This document shows, piece after piece, positions 34,201-41,917 of a DNA stretch of 45,527 bases. This DNA is from Dehalococcoidia bacterium (GTDB lineage: Bacteria > Chloroflexota > Dehalococcoidia > SM23-28-2), in the NCBI GenBank assembly GCA_022866185.1, contig JALHUG010000013.1, positions 1-45,527 of the forward strand. The letters are read 5' to 3'. Positions within the stretch are counted from its first letter, which is position 1. Each line of letters begins with the position of its first letter. A program made the position numbers and the translations under genes. The notes beneath the pieces are model-generated. The model searched no databases. It was not told the origin of the DNA and saw only the letters and a list, made by a program, of their open reading frames with translations.

Positions 34201-34912
34201 AGCGGATAGCTCCAGCGAGGCGGGTGCTCCCTCTCTTTCTAGCGAGAAGCCGATAGAAGTTTCCATACCTGCTGAGGGGCAATATATGCTGGCGGCGCGT
34301 GCTGACAATGGAGCGAGCTTAGAGGGTGGCAAGGTGATTGTGGACGGGACGCATGAGTTAAAGCTTGAGGCCGCGCCTTCTCGCCGAGAGCCGTGCTGCC
34401 GCGCTGGGCCGATCGATCTGACTCAGGGGGAGCACTCGCTGGAGCTACCCGCCATTGATCAGCCGGCCCAGATCATTCTATATACTGGACAGGAAGATGC
34501 TAGCCTAACGGAGATCTTGGGCAAGGTGGATAGCGCTCCAGTAGTGGCGTGGCGTCGGCATAATGCCTCCAAGTATACGGTGACAGTGACGACTGACCGG
34601 CCCTTCGTTCTTGGGTTCGCCGACCTGTACGACGGGCGATGGTCGGCCTCGGTGAATGGACAGAAGGCCGACCCCTTCCCCTTGTACGGAATTGTGAATG
34701 GCTTCTATATCCAGCAGACCGGGGACCTTGAGATAACTGTTGAGTTTGAGCCGCAAAGGTACTTTTTCCCCGGGATGGTGCTGACTGGCCTCACTTTGGG
34801 TGTTTTTATGGCTCTCATCGGCGGCAGGCTCACCGGGCGATTAGTCCGACTTCGCTGGCCAGGGCCTTTTGGAGACGTACGATCACGAGACCAGGATGGT
34901 GAAGGCGGCTAG
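31286..34912 (+). CDS. Giant GT-C-like membrane glycosyltransferase with beta-rich carbohydrate-binding-like C-terminal region
   Basis: This is a protein of about 1208 residues. Residues 1-430 hold about 11 to 12 membrane segments. An early acidic loop (IYRDHYPGEWFLPL) and a later LAPIRTPYKWNVF segment resemble YfhO/GT-C proteins that use polyprenyl-phosphate sugars. Residues 430-1140 are extracytoplasmic and beta-rich. They include two repeats around EVPEEAEYEVYARVLL and EVSIPAEGQYMLAARAD that look like carbohydrate-binding-module folds. A final GFADLYDGRWSASVNGQKAD motif followed by two membrane segments matches the YfhO tail. The TTG at 31286 has AGGAGG five bases upstream and is favoured over the GTG at 31238. 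A methyltransferase gene starts 3 bp after its stop. The transferred sugar is unknown. Confidence 0.6.
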   Translation: MSRSRLVLTHIAAGFVIPISLGFIIFREALFRSGALIYRDHYPGEWFLPLLRDAKPLDFTTYLENFKFAPFTGPFHLFFDFWPIADPVAVMYFSAFLVAYFSMYWSGYLILRYRFGYADSISLAAATLGALTFTLNPLAINLLYDLSLFTGYAVTPLVILLYDSLLGENLTLHDRALRIFAVAFLWWLFGIKAAWLIFMLVLLAFCFTGQAVLDLRGRRFGKVLRNVLASVSIGLVYVLLSSFWFLPYLKAVSMAPLEATGLPFDVDSTRSLVSYSFVDSLRLQGIYWPWVEWTTPVGSSQWLWGPIAFLPVTLGLLGWAFHYRNRLALSCAGLCGLAIVVINIPELTSSLLSSPIGGYLAPIRTPYKWNVFLSLGLAFLVAMAVARGLTLLRRSAHPILSVLTAGGPILLLLLYFLPGLSGDFDGHFRPVRLPPQLDQVTESLGERDDCTILWLPVLLLDELSWNRKENPSFYNMSDLTPGRSVLGLGPPGDRSINMPYIQHMYAELVDGRSQNISKYLFPATVCSVVFHDDLVAPRDNLTGSSSEAALANLKSSDLKLDEQAGFYYRFSPENSPGLFYIQESSFLTVGGLRTLDSLVSLPDFDPAGPGVVFLDRNDHPADLPEAGFIMGPQSSYLDLLLSYAPHDTLLSLSEYASHSDPSVGWARMNPRYYWWHKLLTTIYGIQPPGEFDYGRGLAASWYAPAPETATVLVDLSAATWQARGWTSSDEIEVVQQGPPVQIRYRFDEPSPTQVVMETSFDVQDWTYYDTASLEVLGDGSGNLLELWLKRGLDGTSYRVGSVRLEWRGWRRLQFPLPAARDHVRGLLISIRWDKDRAPSGLGAHRLDLGEFRLSMKTLRSGQPPVLKVPFEVPEEAEYEVYARVLLSPEGGKLEISVDDASPVKLDTEGLQSRLAWQRVARTDLSKGEHELAIVNRGGLNAVNVLAAVPAENIGTMEEALNERLHRGTVIVVADSSSEAGAPSLSSEKPIEVSIPAEGQYMLAARADNGASLEGGKVIVDGTHELKLEAAPSRREPCCRAGPIDLTQGEHSLELPAIDQPAQIILYTGQEDASLTEILGKVDSAPVVAWRRHNASKYTVTVTTDRPFVLGFADLYDGRWSASVNGQKADPFPLYGIVNGFYIQQTGDLEITVEFEPQRYFFPGMVLTGLTLGVFMALIGGRLTGRLVRLRWPGPFGDVRSRDQDGEGG

Positions 34913-34914
34913 AC

Positions 34915-35661
34915 ATGTCGCGGGATCTGCAGAAGAAGGTCTACGAAGCCGCTGATGGGGAGTGGCTATCCTTTTCTGAAGCGCCGGCCTACAGGTTGGT
35001 CGTGCCACGGTTGTTTCTGGCCGGTGTTCTGGCCCATCAGCGCGGCGCGAAGGTTCTCGACGTAGGCGGTGGCTCGGGCCTTCTCCTGGAACCGTTTGTT
35101 GACCGGGCCAAGTGCCACCTCGTTGATATCTCGGCGCGGCTGGTGAGACAGGCGACGGCGAGAGGTATAGAGGCCGTCGTCGCCGACGTCGATCGCGGCC
35201 TTCCTTTTGTAGACGGGAGCTTCGATGTCGTACTGTGCTCCCATGTCATCGAACACACCATCTCTACCGACAGGCTCCTCGGGGAGCTGAACCGGGTTCT
35301 CAAGAAGCGAGGCAGGCTGCTCCTGGTGTTCCCGAACATCAGTCAGCCCGTTGGCTGGCTCATGATGGTTCTTCTGGACTTGCCGCCAAAGCATAGCGCC
35401 CGGTACAAGGGCATTCATGTGCGGGATTTCACGTTGAGGACCGTCAAAGCGGCCGTCGAGCTCAACGGTTTTAGGGTGGACAAAACTAGAGGCTCAGGCA
35501 TGTACCCCTTCATGGGAGGAACCTTATCTGCGGCGGTTGCTCGGCTCCTCCCCAGGTTTGCTGATGATGTGACGCTACTTTGCACTAAAGTGTCGTCTCC
35601 GTCACAGACGCCTGCAATAGTTGAAAACGTGCGTCAGGTCTTCAAGCTGAAGAGGCCATAG
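34915..35661 (+). CDS. Class I SAM-dependent methyltransferase
   Basis: This is a 248-residue enzyme. Motif I is VLDVGGGSGLLLEP (residues 47-60), the acidic ribose-binding residue lies in CHLVDISARL, and FDVVLCSHVIEHT plus LKKRGRLLLVFPN complete the Methyltransf_11 pattern. It starts 3 bp after the giant GT-C gene and is surely cotranscribed. The C-terminal part, with HVRDFTLRTVKAAVELNGF, resembles methyltransferases that act on lipid-linked glycans. Its stop faces the convergent flippase. Confidence 0.85.
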   Translation: MSRDLQKKVYEAADGEWLSFSEAPAYRLVVPRLFLAGVLAHQRGAKVLDVGGGSGLLLEPFVDRAKCHLVDISARLVRQATARGIEAVVADVDRGLPFVDGSFDVVLCSHVIEHTISTDRLLGELNRVLKKRGRLLLVFPNISQPVGWLMMVLLDLPPKHSARYKGIHVRDFTLRTVKAAVELNGFRVDKTRGSGMYPFMGGTLSAAVARLLPRFADDVTLLCTKVSSPSQTPAIVENVRQVFKLKRP

Positions 35662-35757
35662 CATGCAAAAGGAAAGCCTCCACCCAGTTTCTATCGCCAT
35701 GTGGCTGGTCTGATAGCGCCTTCTGTTTGCGTGAGAGCGCGGCCACCCTTCGCGCGT

Positions 35758-37185
35758 TTAACCTCGGCGGTGCGAGTCTTCAGTGGTACCCCTGGCCGTC
35801 GGCTCACTGAAGCTAGGTATCCTTGGCAACTTTGTGCGGACGAAAGTGCCCATCGATCGGAGAGCCGGGCTGGTCGACAGCGAATACCAGTACGGTATTC
35901 GCCTCCAAGGCGCTTGGACCAGGCACAGGCCGGCAAGAGCCGAGCCGGAGCCGATCACCATCGCCCATGCCACATCGGTCGGAGTATCATGCCGGAAGAT
36001 CACCATCAAGAGCGATAGTGCTGGGGCTGCTACTATCGCCCAGAGGAAGGAGTGGGCCTGCTTCGCCAGATAGTAGTGGCTGGCTGTTGCCACTAGGGTC
36101 AGGAAGATGGCCGCCACAATGTACACTCTTGCGAAGGTGGCCATAGAGTCACCAGCGTATTTGTTGCCGAACAGGATCGAGATAGCTTGGCTAGGGAACA
36201 ACAAAAAGAGACAAGCAGCAGGGGCCACGAGTAGGGCGGTGATAGCCAGACCAAGATGGAGATACGGGGCAGTGTCTCGACCGGCGGCATGAGCCGACGC
36301 TACCTTCGGCACCAATAGGATAAGGACGGCAAAGGAACCATAGTAGATTGCCTTACCGAGCATTGAGACTGTCGCGTACCGGCCGGCGACATCAGGATCG
36401 AGGTAGTATCGGGCTAGAAGCATGTCCATATACAAAAGCATCGTGAGAATGGCGTAGGTGGCGACGACCGGCCATGTACGGTCGGACCCATTGTCGAATC
36501 GTTCTCTTCGAACCTCGGATACACTGTTCCTGCGCGACAGTTCAAGGCGCGACATCCCGAAGCTGAACAAGATGCCGCAGATGTTGCCGATGACGAGGCC
36601 AGCTATGGCTCCAGAGACACCAGCACCAGCAGTTACCAGGGCCAGGCCAGCAAAAATGCCGCACCGCTGAATGAAGGTGGCCCAGCCGACAACGCCGAAT
36701 CGCTGGAATCCTTGAAGAGTTCCGATTCCGAAGGGAAACAAGAGGCCAGTAGCCCCCACGACAGCGATCAGCAGTAGGGGAACGGGCGATCGAACATCGA
36801 GAGCAGACAGCAGCACCGGGATCAGCAGGGCGTATAGCAGCACCCCGACGACTATCAGGCGGGACACGCCGCGGAGCATCTCCAGAAGATAGTCCTGGAT
36901 CTCGCCGCCGGCTCCTTGGGCAGCTAGCTGCGCCACACGCCTGGCAACCATCATGTTGATCGTCCACATTGGGATCTGGAGAAGAATTGCTATGGCCAGG
37001 AGCGCGTTCCACAGTCCGTAGTCAGCGACGGTGAGGGTTCTGCTCATCCCGAGCTGGTACCCGTAGGACGCAAGGTTGCCTGCGAGAACCGCAAGATTGA
37101 TCCAGGTGAAATCCCGGGCTAGGCCCCAGAGCCTCTCCCGAGCAAAGAGGCTGGATATTGGAAGTCGTACCGCTACGCGACTCAC
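35758..37185 (-). CDS. Wzx-type polysaccharide flippase (second copy)
   Basis: This is a 475-residue polytopic protein with about 12 to 14 helices. NLAVLAGNLASYGYQLGMSRTL followed by TVADYGLWNALLAIAILLQIP is typical of MOP-superfamily flippases. The start is a GTG at 37185 overlapping the preceding GT4 stop as GTGA. The C-terminal 45 residues are soluble and Ser/Thr/Arg-rich. It shares little obvious sequence with the flippase at 3133, so the two loci probably export different glycans. The gene is convergent with the methyltransferase at 34915. Confidence 0.8.
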   Translation of the reverse strand: MSRVAVRLPISSLFARERLWGLARDFTWINLAVLAGNLASYGYQLGMSRTLTVADYGLWNALLAIAILLQIPMWTINMMVARRVAQLAAQGAGGEIQDYLLEMLRGVSRLIVVGVLLYALLIPVLLSALDVRSPVPLLLIAVVGATGLLFPFGIGTLQGFQRFGVVGWATFIQRCGIFAGLALVTAGAGVSGAIAGLVIGNICGILFSFGMSRLELSRRNSVSEVRRERFDNGSDRTWPVVATYAILTMLLYMDMLLARYYLDPDVAGRYATVSMLGKAIYYGSFAVLILLVPKVASAHAAGRDTAPYLHLGLAITALLVAPAACLFLLFPSQAISILFGNKYAGDSMATFARVYIVAAIFLTLVATASHYYLAKQAHSFLWAIVAAPALSLLMVIFRHDTPTDVAWAMVIGSGSALAGLCLVQAPWRRIPYWYSLSTSPALRSMGTFVRTKLPRIPSFSEPTARGTTEDSHRRG

Positions 37186-38315
37186 TCCTGCGGTGCCCCT
37201 CGCTGGGATGTAACTCTTTCAAGGAGCCGGAGGAAGGCGGCGGCGCTGGCATCCCAGCTAAAGAGGGCGGCATGCTCCAAAGCCCGGCTGCCTAGGCTTG
37301 CACGCAGGGCATCATCGCCGAGCACATTCACGGAGGCATCTGCCAGGGCCTCTATGTCTCCAGCGGGAACCAGAATGCCTGTACGTCGATGGCTAATGGA
37401 GTCCCTGAGCCCTGCGATGTCATAGCCGATGGCTGGCGTCCCGCATGCGTTGGCCTCAATGACAGAAATGCCCCAACCTTCGCACATGGATGGGATAGCA
37501 TACAACCAGGCCTGCTGTAGGATGCTACGCTTGCGGTCTTCATTCAAAGCCCCCTCTACGGCAACGGTGCCATCGAGCCCAAGAGTCGTCGCCAGCCTCT
37601 TGAGTCGGCGATGGTCGTTGCCTTTGCCAGCGATGAGCAATCGGGCCGACGGGACCCGTTGCTTGATCAACGTGAAGGCCTTCACGAGATGGTCAAGCTG
37701 CTTGTACCTCACCACACGGCCCACGTAGACTAGCAGGGGTATCCCAGAGCGTGTTCCTGGTCTGAGGTTTCCCGGGTCGACGCCGTTGTAGATGATCTCC
37801 ACCTTTTGGGGATCCACCCCCTGGGATATCAAGACATCTCTGGTACTCGGGGAAACCACGGCAAAGGGGATGTGCCGGTATACCCGGGGCATCAAGCTCT
37901 CGAGTGCATAGATGACCATGGCCAGCGGCGCCGGAGCTAGCTTGAAGAGCACGGCGCCATGGCGCATGTGCCAGATGGCGAGTATCGGCTGCCTCACGTA
38001 GAGCGGGGTGAATAGCGGGGTCTTACTTATGTCTTCCACGACGGCGTCAAAACCCTCTTTGGAGGCCTTGATCTTGTAGAACGCGAAAGCGAGGAACGGG
38101 TAGGTCATCCAGTTGCCAAGCCTGATAACGTCTAGTCCGTCCAAGGCCTCTCGGGAACGAGCTCCCGGAAAGCCGCAGCACACGAGAGTCACCCGATGGC
38201 CTAGCCTGGCTATCCTCGTAAACACCTCATGCATGTGGACCTCGGCTCCGCCTGCCTGCGGGTTCGCTATGTCACGCCAGTTGAATAAGAGAATCCTCAC
38301 GGGAGAATCTCGCAA
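37182..38315 (-). CDS. Glycosyltransferase family 4
   Basis: This is a 377-residue GT-B enzyme. It begins RILLFNWRDIANPQAGGAEVHMHEV, with the GGAE acceptor loop of GT4. It has VYVGRVVRYKQLDHLVKAF and IAGKGNDHRRLK in the donor domain, and the E-x7-E signature in MCEGWGISVIEANACG. The start codon is uncertain: TTG at 38315, or GTG at 38300 just before the first conserved residues. The stop overlaps the flippase start, so the two form a coupled pair and likely act on the same lipid-linked glycan. Confidence 0.85.
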   Translation of the reverse strand: MRDSPVRILLFNWRDIANPQAGGAEVHMHEVFTRIARLGHRVTLVCCGFPGARSREALDGLDVIRLGNWMTYPFLAFAFYKIKASKEGFDAVVEDISKTPLFTPLYVRQPILAIWHMRHGAVLFKLAPAPLAMVIYALESLMPRVYRHIPFAVVSPSTRDVLISQGVDPQKVEIIYNGVDPGNLRPGTRSGIPLLVYVGRVVRYKQLDHLVKAFTLIKQRVPSARLLIAGKGNDHRRLKRLATTLGLDGTVAVEGALNEDRKRSILQQAWLYAIPSMCEGWGISVIEANACGTPAIGYDIAGLRDSISHRRTGILVPAGDIEALADASVNVLGDDALRASLGSRALEHAALFSWDASAAAFLRLLERVTSQRGAPQE

Positions 38316-38767
38316 CTAGAAATCTGAGGCATGAAGACCATATCGGCTCCTTCGCATATCTGAGCTTGTGACAGAGGAAGCTCGCCAGATTCACATACCC
38401 CGCAACCCTCGGATGGGATCGCGAGGCAGGCCCTCGCAGTCCTTGCCATCGCTAATCCTGACAAGCCGCGACAGCCCCCGAACGGCCACAGGCACCCCAA
38501 GAAGCGCAGTATGAGACATACGCCTTTTTCGGTGAGTGTCTCACATAACGGGGTCACCGTCTACACCCCCTTCGGGCGCCTGCTAGTGGCACGCTCATGC
38601 CTCATGCCCCTCGCTGCTGACTTGACAGCGAGAACCCCTGGAGCTAGATTCAAATGCGAACTTCCGGTAACGTTCGGTTATTCCTGCGTAGCTGCGCAGT
38701 CGCGTAATAGGTCGCCCTGGATACACATGCTGATAAGGAACCAGGATAGCCCCTAGGGTCACGATTC
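38316..38767. other. 452-bp divergent intergenic region
   Basis: No supported gene. It contains the predicted plus-strand promoter at 38622-38650, a small hairpin GCGAGG/CCTCGC at 38421-38437, and an inverted pair TGAGACA (38512-38518) / TGTCTCA (38537-38543) with three further pairs across a one-base bulge. No minus-strand promoter of comparable quality was found for the GT4 gene at 38315. Confidence 0.5.
38622..38650 (+). promoter_or_regulatory. Predicted sigma-70-like promoter
   Basis: TTGACA at 38622-38627 and TAGATT at 38645-38650 are exactly 17 bp apart, matching consensus at 6 of 6 and 4 of 6. The next gene starts at 38768, implying a leader of about 110 nt. Confidence 0.45.
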
Positions 38768-40288
38768 GTGCACATCCCTTCGAACGTAAGGTGTCTCGTC
38801 CCGATTGCTTGGGCTTCCGGCCTGACAATCTTCGCAGGTCTCATCCGACTTGCAGCCCAGAAAGGCATCCCGCTGTACCCCGATTCGTACCAGCTGATGC
38901 TTCTCACCCGGGGTCTCTCCCAATCGATTCCCATCGATTCCGCCATGGGCATTGCGGGCGATCCCTGGGCTGCTCCCTTCTACCGGCTGGGCTATCCCCT
39001 GCTTGCCTGGCCGTTCTCGTTTCTCAGCGATGACCCTTTTCTGCCTGGGCTCGTCCTGTCGTTCGCGGCGGGGACGGCCACGGTTCCACTCATGTACTTC
39101 CTCGCTCTCGAGGGCTTGCGGTCGCGGACCGCCGCCATGGGTGCCGTTCTCGCCGTCGCCATCTCGTTTAGCTGTGTCGCCTGGTCCCGTTTTGTCATGT
39201 CCGAGGCGCTGGCCGGCTGCATGATAACTCTTACACTTCTTCTCTGCGTCCTCGCGAGCCGCAGGGATTGTAGGCTTCTGAGCATCGTGGCGGGCCTATC
39301 CGCCGCCTTCACGGTGCTGGTTCGGCTAGAGCTTGTGGTGCTTCTTCCGACATGCGTCCTGTTCATTCTCATGGGCACCGACCGCCAGCAACGTGGGCCA
39401 GCCTATAGGGTACGCGATTTCCTATCAGCCTGGGCTGTTTCCTTCGTCGCCCTTTCAGCCCTCTGGGGTTGGCTAGCTCACAACGTCGCCGAGGCCTTTT
39501 CACTAAATCCGTTCTTCTTGGTGCGCGCTGGCTTTCTCGGAGGAAGCGGCGCCGGGGATGCGGCAAGACTGGGTTCTCTTACAGGCGTCGCGAGCCTTGT
39601 CGTCCAGGAACCCGTGCTGGTTGTCGGAGCGGCCATCGGCCTGACCGTTGGTGTGAGGAGAAGGGACAAAAGGATCTGGCCCATATTGGCCAGCCTCGTG
39701 CTTCTACTAGGCGTAGAAATCCCCCGCAATGATATCCGTTTCTTGGCCGCCACCGTGCCATTCTTGGCGTATGCGGCGGGCCTTGGGTTCGAGACCTTGT
39801 GGAGCTCGGGAGCTCGCTTGCTCCGGGATGCCTCCGCGCGGCGCTCCGCGCTCCTTTCGGGCGCGTTCGGGATGACCGCCGTGTTATTGTTACTGGGGCA
39901 AGTTCTCCAAACTGAGGCGCGATGGCACCCTGATCAAGGTTATGAATACGAAATCGCTCGGGGCGTTGAGAAACAGCTGGCGGACCTCTCCCTCGGGGAC
40001 ATTGTCGTCTGTAGCTATTCTCCTGAGGTCTACTACTTGGTCGACGGCATGTCAGCCAAAAGACTTTCCGTGCCAGATCTCTCCAAATGCATGCCGTCAG
40101 AACCAGGGAACTGGAGGGTGGTTATCATCATAGATGAAGCTGTCCGCCGTCACTTCGGAGAGGCCTTCGAGGGAGATGTGCGCGCTATTGCCGTTCCGCT
40201 CTTCAACATATCAACAGATGCTCCCTATCTTCAGGGAAGCTCCGCATACGACAACGTTAGGCCAGCAACCGCCTATTTGCTGTACTGA
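38768..40288 (+). CDS. GT-C-like membrane glycosyltransferase (PMT/ArnT-like)
   Basis: This is a 506-residue protein with about 11 membrane segments. The first extracytoplasmic loop contains YPDSYQLMLLTRGLSQS with an acidic residue, and SRFVMSEALAGC and NDIRFLAATVPFLAY follow, as in the PMT_2/GT39-GT83 group of polyprenyl-phosphate-sugar transferases. A soluble region of about 110 residues ends the protein. The start is a GTG at 38768 without a strong ribosome site. It stands alone between a divergent GT4 and a convergent small LPSTG protein. The acceptor (protein or glycan) cannot be told. Confidence 0.7.
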   Translation: MHIPSNVRCLVPIAWASGLTIFAGLIRLAAQKGIPLYPDSYQLMLLTRGLSQSIPIDSAMGIAGDPWAAPFYRLGYPLLAWPFSFLSDDPFLPGLVLSFAAGTATVPLMYFLALEGLRSRTAAMGAVLAVAISFSCVAWSRFVMSEALAGCMITLTLLLCVLASRRDCRLLSIVAGLSAAFTVLVRLELVVLLPTCVLFILMGTDRQQRGPAYRVRDFLSAWAVSFVALSALWGWLAHNVAEAFSLNPFFLVRAGFLGGSGAGDAARLGSLTGVASLVVQEPVLVVGAAIGLTVGVRRRDKRIWPILASLVLLLGVEIPRNDIRFLAATVPFLAYAAGLGFETLWSSGARLLRDASARRSALLSGAFGMTAVLLLLGQVLQTEARWHPDQGYEYEIARGVEKQLADLSLGDIVVCSYSPEVYYLVDGMSAKRLSVPDLSKCMPSEPGNWRVVIIIDEAVRRHFGEAFEGDVRAIAVPLFNISTDAPYLQGSSAYDNVRPATAYLLY

Positions 40289-40340
40289 CTACAGGTCGGG
40301 TCGACACCCGTCCAGCCGCCCTCGCCTTGCTTTGGCGGGT

Positions 40341-40616
40341 CTAGCGCTGAACCTCTGAGCGTCGCGTCGCGAGGAACATCGCTGCGGCGAGCAGCACGGC
40401 CCCAGCGACCGCCAGTGCTATCCACAGTGCTAAGCCAAGCGGTTCGCTGCTACTTCCGCCGAGGCCAGTGGAAGGCAACCCGATGGGTGCAACCATTGGC
40501 GTCTGCGCGTGGCTCACTAGTGTCGGCTCGAAAGGGAACAAGAATGCACTAATCCCCAGAGCCAACGCAACAACGCCGACCAGGCCCACCAATACCCGAA
40601 TCAAAGCCTTTCGCAT
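40341..40616 (-). CDS. Mini LPxTG-type surface peptide (LPSTG)
   Basis: This is a 91-residue protein. A signal peptide spans about residues 1-37 (RKALIRVLVGLVG... SHAQ), then only about 10 residues precede LPSTG at 47-51. A Gly/Ser linker, a hydrophobic segment (about 62-84) and the basic tail RRSEVQR follow. This is a complete sortase sorting signal with almost no mature protein between signal and motif. The ATG at 40616 has GGGAGG five bases upstream. A sortase gene starts 445 bp away on the other strand. The product could be a lipid-II-linked peptide, a spacer or pilin-like tag, or simply a two-pass small membrane protein. Confidence 0.7.
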   Translation of the reverse strand: MRKALIRVLVGLVGVVALALGISAFLFPFEPTLVSHAQTPMVAPIGLPSTGLGGSSSEPLGLALWIALAVAGAVLLAAAMFLATRRSEVQR

Positions 40617-41061
40617 TGCATCCTCCCACGCAGTTTTACGCTATTGTCTGCGACTTTCCCATTGGTGTCAAGCCGTAGCACCACCTTTTCATGTTGGGCA
40701 GCCACCTTTCTTGAGACTACCGGCCACGGCCGGACGCATCAGACAATCGAATCGCTACCATCAACGAGGGTTGACTCCTTGGGGGTCGAACGTCCACCGC
40801 GCCGCGGCTCCGTTGGTCACCAGGATAGGAGCGCAACCAAAACGCTCGAGGCTGGTCGGGTTGGTTGTCTCGATCCTTCCTGACATGAGCCTTTGCCAGC
40901 TCTGATCAGGGGCCAGGGCACACGCCACGGCGAACTGGGTGCCGACCGACCTCGGTTCAACCAGAAGGTAACCCGACATGTGACCGCGCGTTCTAAATAT
41001 TGCGTGGAAAAGATCCTGACGGGGAGAAAGGCCCAGGAGAGCTAGCCGGGGGGACGTTGCC
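40617..41061. other. 445-bp region between the LPSTG gene and the sortase
   Basis: No strong gene. On the minus strand 40761-40979 encodes 72 residues starting at an ATG without ribosome site (it reads MSGYLLVEPRSVG, later NGAAARWTFDPQGVNPR). Its composition looks protein-like, so it may be the decayed end of a gene, but I recognise no family. The plus-strand ORFs here are shadows. Promoters for the two divergent genes should lie here, but none is convincing. Confidence 0.4.
40761..40979 (-). CDS. Possible small or remnant ORF, unknown
   Basis: This ORF encodes 72 residues with balanced composition and several aromatic residues. It has no Shine-Dalgarno sequence, no membrane segment and no recognisable motif. 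The frame remains open upstream into the sortase gene on the opposite strand, which weakens the case for a real start. It may be a relic of a longer gene. Confidence 0.2.
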   Translation of the reverse strand: MSGYLLVEPRSVGTQFAVACALAPDQSWQRLMSGRIETTNPTSLERFGCAPILVTNGAAARWTFDPQGVNPR

Positions 41062-41838
41062 ATGAGACTTCTTGGACGCATTGGGGGAATCCTGGGCACT
41101 GTCGGACAGGGGCTCAGTAGGATCCGGTCGAGGCTCCACTTGCCGAGGGTTGGGTCGCCCAGGAGCAGGTTCAGCGTCGCGGGGATAGTGGCTTGCGGCG
41201 CAGTGGTTCTGCTAGCCGTGGGACTCTTCGGGATACTCAAAGCCCAGCTGGACAATGATGATAGCGTCGCCACCGGCGACCTGAGGGCAATAATTGCTCC
41301 CAGCGTGCAGGAGGAGGCGATCCCGGCAGCTACCGTCACCCCACTGCCCAAGGTGGCTACCCCCACGCGAATGGTCATCGAGAAGATGGGGGTGGATGCG
41401 CCCGTCATCACCTTGGGGCTCGATGCCAACCGCCTGCCAGAAGTGCCAAACGGCCCTGATGTGGTGGCCTGGTACGACTTCACCGCCAAGCCTGGCCAAG
41501 GGAGCAATGCCGTCTTCTCCGGTCACGTGGACTGGACAGTGAACGGGCAGCCGGTGACCGCCGTCTTCTGGGGGCTAGGAGAGCTGGAGGAAGGCGACGT
41601 GGTGAAGCTTCTCCTCGAGGATGGCAGCGAACTGCAGTATCGCGTCACGGACAACGTCACGATCAAGTACGATGACCCTGAAGGCGTAAAGGTCATGGAC
41701 AAGACTCCCACCGATGTCATCACCCTCATAAGCTGCGGCGGTACTTGGGTGCCCGACCGTTCGAGCCCGTTGGGGGGAAACTACACGCACCGTGTCGTCG
41801 TTCGAGCCGAACGGGTGGTGGTGTCCCTGAGCGGTTAG
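41062..41838 (+). CDS. Sortase (class E/F-like transpeptidase)
   Basis: This is a 258-residue membrane-anchored protein. A basic N terminus (about residues 1-36) and one membrane segment (about 38-60) precede a Pro/Thr-rich linker and the sortase beta-barrel. Catalytic residues are visible: H155 in FSGHVDW, C225 in TLISCGG and R244 in YTHRVVVRAER. It has the short-barrel layout of actinobacterial-type class E/F sortases and no LPxTG of its own. It would cleave LPxTG-like signals and join the protein to an amine acceptor in the envelope. Two candidate substrates are in the window (40341 with LPSTG and 17459 with VPSTG). There is no strong ribosome site, though GGGGGGAC lies upstream of the ATG. 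Confidence 0.88.
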   Translation: MRLLGRIGGILGTVGQGLSRIRSRLHLPRVGSPRSRFSVAGIVACGAVVLLAVGLFGILKAQLDNDDSVATGDLRAIIAPSVQEEAIPAATVTPLPKVATPTRMVIEKMGVDAPVITLGLDANRLPEVPNGPDVVAWYDFTAKPGQGSNAVFSGHVDWTVNGQPVTAVFWGLGELEEGDVVKLLLEDGSELQYRVTDNVTIKYDDPEGVKVMDKTPTDVITLISCGGTWVPDRSSPLGGNYTHRVVVRAERVVVSLSG

Positions 41839-41917
41839 GTCGCCCGGTAGCGCGAGCATAGCGGTAGTACATCCTACGCTTGGCTTTGGCGTGCGCGTTT
41901 GATGGGGAAGGAGTGAT

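Noticed and set aside
40761..41507. 248-codon minus-strand ORF overlapping the sortase
   Set aside because: Most of it is antisense to the sortase. Only the last 72 codons lie outside, and these are listed separately with low confidence.
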